Below are positions 8,485-15,896 of a DNA stretch of 64,000 nucleotides, one piece after another. This stretch comes from an uncultured Acidobacteriota bacterium (lineage in GTDB: Bacteria > Acidobacteriota > Terriglobia > Terriglobales > Acidobacteriaceae). Position 1 is the stretch's first letter; every line of letters starts with the position of its first letter. Where the stretch lies: NCBI GenBank assembly GCA_903832055.1, contig CAILAC010000010.1, positions 372,001 through 436,000 of the forward strand, in the 5' to 3' direction. A program made the translations under genes and the position numbers. The notes beneath the pieces were generated by a model, which searched no databases, was not told the DNA's origin, and worked only from the letters and a program-made list of their open reading frames with translations.

Positions 8485-8508
8485 TGCCACTCACCCCTAT
8501 GGCATAAT
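8485..8508 (+). promoter_or_regulatory. candidate operator / -10 region of the Xre-RES operon
   Basis: An inverted repeat TGCCA / TGGCA with a 10-base spacer is followed by CATAAT, a plausible -10 element, about 20 bases before the antitoxin start. Toxin-antitoxin operons of this type are autoregulated. No convincing -35 was seen. Confidence 0.35.
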
Positions 8509-8525
8509 GTCCCTAGAGGTGCCCA

Positions 8526-8948
8526 ATGGCCACCGAAACTATTTCGCCAGCTCCCCAAACCATCACCGAATTCCCCAGACTCGGCAGCTACGAACTCCTT
8601 CGCCTCGTAGAAGAGGGCTTGCCCACCGATTGCCTCGAACTGCTCAAGCAACGCGGACTCACCTTTACTGAAATTGGCCAACTCGTCATCCCTCCGCGCA
8701 CACTCAAGCACCGTAACGCCCGCGGGGAGCGGCTCACAGTCACCGAATCGGAACGTTTTCTCCGTGTCATCCGTGTTCTCGACTTCGGACTTCGCGTCTT
8801 CGGAGACTCCAGAAAGCTACTGAATTGGCTGCGCGCGCCCGACATTGAGATTGAGAATCGACCCTCCATGAGTCTGCTGGGCGATGAGGCAGGTTCACGG
8901 CTGGTCGAAGGGCAACTGTGGGGAATAGCGGATGGTATCTATTCTTGA
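8526..8948 (+). CDS. Xre/MbcA/ParS-type antitoxin (DUF2384)
   Basis: A 140-residue protein with the features of the Xre/MbcA/ParS toxin-binding antitoxins: an N-terminal helical segment (LVEEGLPTDCLELLKQRGLTF), the IPPRTLKHR linker, and a C-terminal domain with FGDSRKLLNWL and the NRPSMSLLGDEAGSRLVEG stretch. These proteins neutralise RES-domain toxins and repress their own operon. The RES gene follows with a four-base TTGA overlap. The start is well set by AGAGGTG before the ATG. No lesion is visible. Confidence 0.88.
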   Translation: MATETISPAPQTITEFPRLGSYELLRLVEEGLPTDCLELLKQRGLTFTEIGQLVIPPRTLKHRNARGERLTVTESERFLRVIRVLDFGLRVFGDSRKLLNWLRAPDIEIENRPSMSLLGDEAGSRLVEGQLWGIADGIYS

Positions 8949-9415
8949 GTGTCTTCTGGAGAATCAGCTCCTACATCGAATTGTCAGGCATTGGCGGTGA
9001 ATTCCGATCAGGCCGATGGCATACAGCTCGTAAAGGCGTACCCGTCGTATATCTGGCCGAACACCCAGCGGTTTCGTTGCTCGAGGCATTGGTCAATCTC
9101 AAAATCGACACGAAGGAGATTTTTCCAGAGACCTATCAACTCCTTCGAATTCAATCGAAAACCGTTATCGCATCCGAGTCTGTATCGAACGAATCGCTCG
9201 CTACAGACTGGAAGGACGATCTCGACGCTACCCGAAAGATCGGAAATGATTGGCTCGATCGCAAAGAAACGGCACTTTTGGCTGTTCCATCAGCACCGTC
9301 ACCGGAATCAACAAACTATCTTCTAAATCCGCTTCATCCCCATGCGGCAAACCTGCAAGTCGAGTGGGCCAGGCACATACGATACGACCGACGCCTGTTC
9401 CAGCTGAGCGAGTAG
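8945..9415 (+). CDS. RES-domain toxin (NAD+-degrading)
   Basis: The conserved RES sequence is complete: VFWRISSYIELSGIGGEF, SGRWHT, VVYLAEHPAVSLLEALVNL and a C-terminal NYLLNP. The invariant Arg, Tyr and Glu are present. RES toxins such as MbcT consume NAD+. The track begins at a GTG inside the antitoxin; the TTG at 8945, overlapping the antitoxin stop as TTGA, gives 156 residues and begins right at the conserved domain. A TTG start with coupling would keep toxin output low. Confidence 0.87.
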   Translation: MSVFWRISSYIELSGIGGEFRSGRWHTARKGVPVVYLAEHPAVSLLEALVNLKIDTKEIFPETYQLLRIQSKTVIASESVSNESLATDWKDDLDATRKIGNDWLDRKETALLAVPSAPSPESTNYLLNPLHPHAANLQVEWARHIRYDRRLFQLSE

Positions 9416-9457
9416 AGCATTTCAGGGGGTTACACAGACCGAACTGCATCGTTCGCA

Positions 9458-9482
9458 TGTCTTTTCCATCAAGGAAAAGACA
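9458..9482. terminator. hairpin between convergent genes
   Basis: TGTCTTTTCC and GGAAAAGACA form a perfect 10-base stem with a 5-base loop between the RES gene and the ABC exporter. There is no long T run, so termination efficiency is uncertain. Confidence 0.5.
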
Positions 9483-9515
9483 CATATAGCAGTACTTTCG
9501 AGACCATCGTATTCC

Positions 9516-11402
9516 CTAAAATGCTTTGACCTCAACCACCGCGTCACCCTCGCCCGGAGCGAGGAAGAGATTGGTTTCCAACCCATGCTGGCGCGTGTAC
9601 AGGTCGTAGTAGCGGCCCTTAAGCGCGTACAACTGGTCATGGTTCCCGCGCTCAACAATCCTGCCGCCTTCGACCACCAGAATCTGGTCCGCCCGGCGAA
9701 TCGTCGAGAGCCTGTGTGCAATCACAAACGTCGTCCGGCCCAGCATCAGCTGGTTCAACCCATCCTGAATCATCGCCTCCGATTCCGAGTCCAGCGAACT
9801 CGTCGCCTCATCCAGTATCAGAATCCGCGGCTGCGCCAGCAATGCCCGTGCAATGCTCAGCCGCTGCCGCTGCCCACCTGAAAGCTTCACCCCGCGCTCG
9901 CCAACAATCGTGTCGTAGCTCTCCGGGAAGCGCTCGGCAAACTCGTCCACGCGCGCCGTACGGCAGGCAAATAGAAACTGCTCCTCCGTTGCCTCCGGCC
10001 GCGAAAACATCACATTGTCCCGAATCGACCCATCAAACAGGAATGAATCCTGCAACACGACGCCCAGTTGCGAACGGTAGCCATTCAAATTCACCGTCGA
10101 AAGGTCTTGCCCATCAATCAGCAAGCGTCCAGCAACCGGATTATGGAAGGCACAAATCAAGCTGATAATCGTCGACTTGCCCGAGCCCGATGAACCAACC
10201 AGCGCCGTCACCGAACCTGGCTCGGCCACAAAATCAATCCCATGCAGCACGGGCTTACCGGTTTCGTACTCAAATTGAACATGCTCAAATTCGACACGCC
10301 CGGTAATCGGTGGCATCTGCCCGGTCCGCTTCGGGTCTGCGTTCTCTTCCATCTCGCTGAGAATTTCAGTCGTCCGGTCCAGCCCCGCAAACGCCTCAGT
10401 CAGTTGCGTGCCAATGTTCACAATCTGAAAGACCGGCGCAATCATGAACGCAAGAAACATGTTGTAGCTGAAGTAGTCGCCAACCGTCCACGAATGCTGC
10501 AAAACACTGTGTCCGCCCAGCCACATCACCAGGCCGGAAACCAGGCCAAGCACAGTGGTCGAGGCAGCGCCAAGCGTGCTCGTCATGGTCAGCGAACTCA
10601 CCACATTTTTGAGCAGCCGCTCCACGCCAGAGCCAAAAACGCTCGCTTCACGATCCTCAGCATGGTAACCCTTGATGACGCGTACGCCGCCCAGCGACTC
10701 CGTCAGGCGGCCCGTAACTTCAGCGTTGATCTTGGACCGTTCGCGAAAAATTGGCCGGATTTTCTTGAATCCGTATTGCAGAATCACCACAAAAACAGCA
10801 ATCACCGAGAAGACCGTCAGCGTAACCACTACGCTGCGGCTCATGAGATAGATAAACGCCAAAATAGCGGTGAGGATGCCGCCGACAAACTCAACCAGAC
10901 CAGTGCCGATCAGGTTGCGAACGCCTTCCACATCGTTCATGATGCGGCTGACAAGCGTTCCCGTGCGATTTTCGTCGTAGTAAGCCACCGAGAGACGGCC
11001 TACGTGCTGCTGCACCTGTTTGCGCAGCTCAGAGATGAGCTTCTGGCCTTCTTTCGAAAGCAGTTGGGTCAGCGAAAAGGACGAAATCGCCTGAATCAGG
11101 GTCGCGCCAAAGACGATGCCGATCAGCAGCGGCAGCATCTCCGGCTGTGGATTCTTTGAGGCCAGCACGTTGTCGAGCAGAAACTTGCTCAAGTACGGCA
11201 GCGTCAGGCCGGCCACGGTCTTGATGGCCACCAGCACAAAGCCGGCGAGCAGCAGCCAGCGGCGTGGCTTCACCAGCGCCCAGATGGTCGGCCAAAGCTT
11301 TTTGAAATTGACCTTCTTCTTGGGCGCGTCACTTACCTTGCCCATACCGCGGCCGCCACGCTCAGCCTGCATCGCCATTCCGCCTCCGCGCATCGATGCC
11401 AT
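9516..11402 (-). CDS. ABC exporter, fused permease-ATPase (MsbA/MDR type)
   Basis: A 628-residue half-transporter. The N-terminal half holds about six membrane helices (LLLAGFVLVAIKTVAGL, LLIGIVFGATLIQAI and others). The C-terminal ATPase has Walker A GSSGSGKST, signature LSGGQRQR, Walker B ILILDEATSSLD and the H-loop IAHRLST. It should work as a homodimer exporting a lipid, peptide or drug; the substrate is not evident. The N-terminal Gly/Arg/Met-rich stretch offers several alternative starts (MRGGG, MAMQ, MGKV). It lies three bases after the small membrane protein gene and is probably co-transcribed with it. Confidence 0.92.
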   Translation of the reverse strand: MASMRGGGMAMQAERGGRGMGKVSDAPKKKVNFKKLWPTIWALVKPRRWLLLAGFVLVAIKTVAGLTLPYLSKFLLDNVLASKNPQPEMLPLLIGIVFGATLIQAISSFSLTQLLSKEGQKLISELRKQVQQHVGRLSVAYYDENRTGTLVSRIMNDVEGVRNLIGTGLVEFVGGILTAILAFIYLMSRSVVVTLTVFSVIAVFVVILQYGFKKIRPIFRERSKINAEVTGRLTESLGGVRVIKGYHAEDREASVFGSGVERLLKNVVSSLTMTSTLGAASTTVLGLVSGLVMWLGGHSVLQHSWTVGDYFSYNMFLAFMIAPVFQIVNIGTQLTEAFAGLDRTTEILSEMEENADPKRTGQMPPITGRVEFEHVQFEYETGKPVLHGIDFVAEPGSVTALVGSSGSGKSTIISLICAFHNPVAGRLLIDGQDLSTVNLNGYRSQLGVVLQDSFLFDGSIRDNVMFSRPEATEEQFLFACRTARVDEFAERFPESYDTIVGERGVKLSGGQRQRLSIARALLAQPRILILDEATSSLDSESEAMIQDGLNQLMLGRTTFVIAHRLSTIRRADQILVVEGGRIVERGNHDQLYALKGRYYDLYTRQHGLETNLFLAPGEGDAVVEVKAF

Positions 11403-11405
11403 AAA

Positions 11406-11783
11406 TCAGACCAGCCTTGCTTTGCGCGCTGCCCTGAAGCTGCGAATGCAAAGAACGACGTAGAAGAAGCACAACATCGCCATCGAGGCTTTCGACTCAA
11501 CAGCCTGAGGATTCTTGACCGCGGCACCGCCCAGCATGTTGATCCAGTTGATGAAGCCCATAACCGTACCCGCAAAGCCAAGCGCGGCCAGGGTGACGTT
11601 GATGTGCATGAAGAGCTTGCGGCGGCCCGCATCGGGACTGAGCGCCAGTATGCCGAAAATACCCAGTAGCAGACCAAGCGCAGCGGGAATCAAGGCTGTA
11701 GGGTGAGTGCTGCCGGTGGCCACAAAGCCGACCAGACCGAGCGCGATGAAGATAACGGCAAATGCAATCGTAACTTTCGCCAT
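11406..11783 (-). CDS. small four-helix membrane protein, function unknown
   Basis: A 125-residue protein with hydrophobic segments at about 3-22, 29-47, 60-80 and 100-116, separated by short polar turns (SPDAGRRK, KNPQAVESK) and ending in a basic tail (RAARKARLV). I do not recognise a named family. It sits immediately upstream of the ABC exporter on the same strand, so it may be an accessory subunit; this is inference from spacing only. Confidence 0.75.
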   Translation of the reverse strand: MAKVTIAFAVIFIALGLVGFVATGSTHPTALIPAALGLLLGIFGILALSPDAGRRKLFMHINVTLAALGFAGTVMGFINWINMLGGAAVKNPQAVESKASMAMLCFFYVVLCIRSFRAARKARLV

Positions 11784-11894
11784 GCGTCGAAACCTCTTCC
11801 AGAAATTGCTTTCTCTCTCGAGTCTACCGGAAGGGATGAGCGAGGGCAGGGCGAAGATTCACTGGTTGCGATCGTTCAGGCAAGGTTACTACCT

Positions 11895-12788
11895 TTAGCT
11901 TGTTGGATAGAGCCTGGCTACGTCGGCGAGGAGTTCGGCAGCGGTCCATTCATTGCCTGGGTAGAACTTGACGACTTTGCCGTCGGGCCCGATGAGAGTG
12001 GTTGAAAGGGTGTGGGTGATGGTCGTGTCTGCTTCGCGGGTGAGGCCGACGTTGAAGAACTGCGCGAGGGTAGGCAGGGTGAATTTGCCGGGAACGGCGA
12101 AGTCCCAGTGCGCGAAGGATTGGGGCGCAAGTGGGCCCATGTAGGTTTCACCGTAGCTCTTGAGGCGGGCGGGGGTGTCGCCTTCAGGGTCAAAGCTGGC
12201 ACAGAGTAAGTGGGTATTTGCGTAGAGCTTTGGATTGGCGGACAGGGATTTTTCAAGGACGGCAAAGTTGCGTGTGACGCGCGGGCAGAAGTCCGGCAGG
12301 GGGCATTTGGTGTAGATGAATGTGATGAGCAGGGCCTTGCCGCGGAATTGGGAGAGATGAATGGGGCGCCCGTCCTGATTGGTGAGGTGGAAATCGGGGA
12401 CGCTGTCGCCGGGGGTGGGAACGTGGAACTGGGTGGCAGGGCGGTAATCGGCTTTGGCTTGGCCGACGATAACGATGTGGTCTACAAAGACGGCGCCATC
12501 GGCAGATTGCGAAACGAGCACGTCGGCGGTGAGGATGTCGCCGGGATGGAGTTCGCTCATGATGCGGGTATCGCGAAGTTTATAGGGCATGGTCATGGCT
12601 TCCATGAAGCCGGGGATGGCCTGATGGTCGAGCGCGACTTCGCCGGTGGCAGGGTTGGTGGAGACGACTTTGCCGCGCAGGGGGTAGGTCTTGAACTGCG
12701 GCGGCGCGGTTGTGGTGGTGCTGCCGGAGTGGCAGCCGGTGGCGGCAAGGGAGAGCATGAGAAGGAGGGAGGGAAGGATGCGTTTCAC
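11895..12788 (-). CDS. copper lipoprotein: CusF-like domain fused to SCO1/SenC
   Basis: A lipoprotein signal (LSLAATGC) is followed by a CusF-type copper-binding domain (residues about 35-105, with the AIPGFMEAMTMPY motif) and then a thioredoxin-like SCO domain (about 125-290). The SCO part has TKCPLPDFCPRV, so the cysteines are in CX5C spacing rather than the usual CX3C, and a conserved His lies in ITHTLSTTLIGPDG. SCO proteins deliver copper to the CuA centre of cytochrome oxidase or act as thiol reductases. No oxidase genes are adjacent. A perfect palindrome lies about 90 bases upstream. Confidence 0.9.
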   Translation of the reverse strand: MKRILPSLLLMLSLAATGCHSGSTTTTAPPQFKTYPLRGKVVSTNPATGEVALDHQAIPGFMEAMTMPYKLRDTRIMSELHPGDILTADVLVSQSADGAVFVDHIVIVGQAKADYRPATQFHVPTPGDSVPDFHLTNQDGRPIHLSQFRGKALLITFIYTKCPLPDFCPRVTRNFAVLEKSLSANPKLYANTHLLCASFDPEGDTPARLKSYGETYMGPLAPQSFAHWDFAVPGKFTLPTLAQFFNVGLTREADTTITHTLSTTLIGPDGKVVKFYPGNEWTAAELLADVARLYPTS

Positions 12789-12878
12789 AAATCAGTTTAC
12801 AGGAGTGGGGGCGTTGGCGAAGGTGGATTTGGGTGGGGCTTTTGGCACTTGGAGGTGTTACACAGGCTGCGGTGGGGA

Positions 12879-12896
12879 TTGTTACACGTGTAACAA
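12879..12896. promoter_or_regulatory. perfect 18-bp palindromic operator candidate
   Basis: TTGTTACACGTGTAACAA is perfectly self-complementary. Its core TACACGTGTA fits the KACANNTGTA pattern of CopY/BlaI/MecI-family repressors, and the nearest gene encodes a copper protein. A partial half-site (GTTACAC) also occurs about 25 bases away. TetR-type repressors could use a similar site. Confidence 0.55.
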
Positions 12897-13070
12897 TTTG
12901 GGGCTGAGATGAAGTTTGATATTTGTCAAATGGAATTGATGGAAGCTGTCTGTTTTGAAGCAGGTAGGATTGCGTTGAATTGAGGGGCTTTGTGCCTTGA
13001 ATTTGAAGGCGGCGGCTATATCCCAATTTTGCTATATTCCGCATCGGCCAGGTGGCGGGAGTTCGGGGCG

Positions 13071-13090
13071 ATGTCATGAAGAGATGACAT
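13071..13090. promoter_or_regulatory. inverted repeat just upstream of addB
   Basis: ATGTCAT and ATGACAT flank a 6-base spacer, 13 bases before the addB start codon. It could be an operator or a leader hairpin close to the ribosome-binding site (GAGGT). Confidence 0.35.
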
Positions 13091-13103
13091 AAGATGAGGT
13101 GCA

Positions 13104-15896
13104 ATGAACAGTCGTGAAGAAGTTCGGCGGGAACGGGTGGATGGGTGGCTGGCGAGTGGCGGCGTGGTTGTGGCCGCAAACGAGCGGGCGGCGCGGGCGC
13201 TGAGGGCTGCGGTTGATGGGGCGCGGCAGGCATCAGGATTGAGGGCGTGGGCTACAACGGCGATTTACTCGTGGGATGGCTGGTTACACGAGCTGTGGGG
13301 TGAGCGAAACCTGCGCGGACTGGTGCTGCTGAACAGCGTGCAGGAGCGGTCGGTTTGGAAGCGGGTGATTGTTGAGAGCCGCACAGGGGCTGAGCTGCTG
13401 CATCCGGGGCGGCTGGCGGAGGCAGCGCAGCGGGCGCTTCGGCTCTTGTGTGACTATGCGCCAGCGACTGTCGGCCTTGATTCAGAAGCGATGGCGGAGC
13501 GGCAACGGTGGGCAGACAACGGCGGGGATGCAGCGGTCTATAGCGGGTGGCTGGCTGAGTTTGAGGGGCGCTGCCGTCGTGAGGGGTTGTTAAGCGGGTG
13601 CGGACTGGCGCTGGAGTTGGCGGCTTCTCTGCGCGGAGAAGCGATTCAAAAGAGCAACGGGTTGCCCGGAAAGCCATCAAGGCCGCCTCTGCTGCTGATT
13701 GGCTTTGACCGGCTGCTGGCGATGCAGGAGGCGCTGCTGGAGGCATGGGGGGCGTGGAAGCTGGATGAATCGGGCGAGGCTGCCGCTGTGACGCCATTCT
13801 GGGCTTCGCGTGACAGTGAAGCGGAGACGGCAGCGTGCGTGCGTTGGCTGAGGGCGCGACTGGAAGCCAATGCTGATGCCCGGCTGATGGTTGTTGCGAC
13901 GGGGTTACAGGCGCGACGCGGGGAACTGGAGAGGGCCCTATTCGAGGCAGGGCTGGAGTCTGGCCGTGATTTTGAGTTTTCGCTGGGAGTTCCGCTGGCA
14001 CGGGCGGGCGTGGTGCGTGCGGCCCTACTGCTGTTGCAGTGGCAAATAAGGCCATTGAGCGAGCCGGAGTTGGACTGGCTGGTGACAAGCGGACATTGCA
14101 CAGCAAGCGAAGAGGAAGAGATTGCCCTGGCGGGAGCCATGCTGCGGCTGCGCCATGACGGACAGGAACGGCCCGATTGGCCGCTGTCAGACTTTTGCGC
14201 GGCGTTGGGGTGGGGCTCGGACGTGGACGTTTTGAATCTGCCATTTGCCTGGGCGGAGCGGATGATGAAGGCACATGAGGAGCTGAATCAGGAGCCGCGC
14301 AAGCAGAGTCCACTGGATTGGGTAGACGTATCGGGGCGAATACTGTCGGTGGCGGGATGGCCAGGGTTTCGCCCGGTTTTAAGCGTCGGATTCCAGGCAC
14401 TGGATCGATGGGAAAAGGTGCTGGAGGAGTGCGCCTCACTGGGTCTGGATGGGATGGCGATGGAGTGGGCGGAGTTTGTTGAGGCGCTGACCGAAGCGTT
14501 AGCAGACACGATCTTTGCCACGGAATCAACCGAAGCGGCCATTCAAATTACCGAACCGCTGGCGGCGGCGGGGCAGCTGGCAGACGGAATCTGGTTTTTG
14601 GGTGGGCAAGAGCAGGATTGGCCGGGCAGTGGGCAGCCACATCCGCTGCTGCCGCTGAGTTTACAGCGCGAGAGGGGCATGCCCCACAGCAGCTACGGAG
14701 TGGACTGGGAGCTGGCCAGGCAGGCGACGGAGCGTCTGCTGAGGTCGGCGGATGAGGTGATCTTCAGCTATGCACGGCAGACGGGGGAGATTGAATCGCG
14801 TCCCTCGCGGCTGATAGCCCAGTTGGCTGGCGCACCGATGGAATTGCCGCCCACCGCTGCCGGGGTGGGACGGGAAATCCTGACGGAGGCGTTCGAGGAT
14901 CGAAGCATGGTTCCCTTCCCCCTTGAGGTACTGCGGGGCGGCGCGGCGGCGCTGACGCGGCAGTCGCAATGCCCGTTTCAGGCCTTTGCCACGACGCGGC
15001 TGGCGGCCGAGGATTGGGATCCGGCGGAGGTTGGTCTGAATGCGAAGCAGCGCGGAAGCCTGCTGCATGACGTGCTGCACCGGGTATGGGGTGGAAGCCG
15101 CACGGGGGGACTTGCATCTCTGGAGGAGTTGAGAGCCATTCCCATGGATGGGCTGCGCGGTTTTGTGCTTCCCTTGGCCACTGCGGTCATGAAGGAGTGG
15201 CTGCAGCCGGTGCGACCGGGCGAGAGACGGCGTGCTTCCATGCCCCGGCGGTTTCCTGAGCGCTATCTTGCCCTCGAAGTGGAGCGGCTGACGGACCTGG
15301 TGTCCGAGTGGCTGGCGTACGAGAGCTTGCGGCAGACCTTTACGGTGGAGGAGACGGAAGCGACGAAGGAAGTAGTGGTCGCTGGTTTACGGATGCAGGT
15401 TCGCATGGACCGGGTTGACTTGCTGCCGACGGGTGGGCGGCTGGTGATTGATTACAAGAGCAGTGAGGTGAACGTTCAGGCGTGGGCTGGAGAGCGACCG
15501 GACAATGTTCAGTTGCCGCTGTATGCGACGCACGCCTTCACGGAAGTGGTGGAAGGGCTGGCGTTTGCGCAGGTGAGGCCGGGCAAGATGGTGTTCAAAG
15601 GGCGCCTGCGCGACGCAGGTGGAACACTGCTGGCCGGGCTTTCGACGTCAAGCGGACTAGTGAAGGAACCGCTGACCGAGGAGCAGCTCGCGGAGTGGCG
15701 GGCGCTGATTGAAGAGCTGGGTGAGGATTTTAAGGCGGGGCGGGCGGAGGTCGATCCGAAACCTCCAGGGAAAGTCTGCGAGAAGTGCCGTTTGAAGGCG
15801 GTTTGCCGGATTGCTGAGAATAAGGGGCTGGCGGAACTGACAGACGACGAAGAGTCCGGGGCCGAAGGCGAATTTGGAGGGCGTGATGACGCTTAG
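13104..15896 (+). CDS. addB: AddB-like subunit: inactive helicase with Fe-S PD-(D/E)XK nuclease
   Basis: A 930-residue protein lacking a Walker A motif but with the C-terminal RecB-family nuclease motif VIDYKSSE. Four cysteines fit the AddB iron-sulfur cluster: Cys623 (SQCPFQAF) and Cys892, Cys895 and Cys901 (CEKCRLKAVC), in the C-X2-C-X5-C spacing known from AddB. It is shorter than Firmicute AddB, as in many other phyla. Together with AddA it should process double-strand breaks for recombination. The start has GAGGT four bases upstream. Its 3' end overlaps addA by 11 bases, indicating coupling. Confidence 0.88.
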   Translation: MNSREEVRRERVDGWLASGGVVVAANERAARALRAAVDGARQASGLRAWATTAIYSWDGWLHELWGERNLRGLVLLNSVQERSVWKRVIVESRTGAELLHPGRLAEAAQRALRLLCDYAPATVGLDSEAMAERQRWADNGGDAAVYSGWLAEFEGRCRREGLLSGCGLALELAASLRGEAIQKSNGLPGKPSRPPLLLIGFDRLLAMQEALLEAWGAWKLDESGEAAAVTPFWASRDSEAETAACVRWLRARLEANADARLMVVATGLQARRGELERALFEAGLESGRDFEFSLGVPLARAGVVRAALLLLQWQIRPLSEPELDWLVTSGHCTASEEEEIALAGAMLRLRHDGQERPDWPLSDFCAALGWGSDVDVLNLPFAWAERMMKAHEELNQEPRKQSPLDWVDVSGRILSVAGWPGFRPVLSVGFQALDRWEKVLEECASLGLDGMAMEWAEFVEALTEALADTIFATESTEAAIQITEPLAAAGQLADGIWFLGGQEQDWPGSGQPHPLLPLSLQRERGMPHSSYGVDWELARQATERLLRSADEVIFSYARQTGEIESRPSRLIAQLAGAPMELPPTAAGVGREILTEAFEDRSMVPFPLEVLRGGAAALTRQSQCPFQAFATTRLAAEDWDPAEVGLNAKQRGSLLHDVLHRVWGGSRTGGLASLEELRAIPMDGLRGFVLPLATAVMKEWLQPVRPGERRRASMPRRFPERYLALEVERLTDLVSEWLAYESLRQTFTVEETEATKEVVVAGLRMQVRMDRVDLLPTGGRLVIDYKSSEVNVQAWAGERPDNVQLPLYATHAFTEVVEGLAFAQVRPGKMVFKGRLRDAGGTLLAGLSTSSGLVKEPLTEEQLAEWRALIEELGEDFKAGRAEVDPKPPGKVCEKCRLKAVCRIAENKGLAELTDDEESGAEGEFGGRDDA

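Larger units (their letters stand above)
12789..13103. other. divergent intergenic region between the copper lipoprotein and addB
   Basis: About 315 bases without a gene. It holds the 18-bp palindrome at 12879-12896, a short symmetric ATTTGTCAAAT at 12921, a TATATT stretch near 13034, and the ATGTCAT inverted repeat before addB. Promoters for both flanking genes must lie here, but I could not fix them. Confidence 0.6.

Noticed and set aside
13252-14529. 425-aa minus-strand ORF inside addB
   Set aside because: Pro/Ser/Ala-rich shadow of the opposite frame with no domain; addB carries Fe-S and nuclease motifs.
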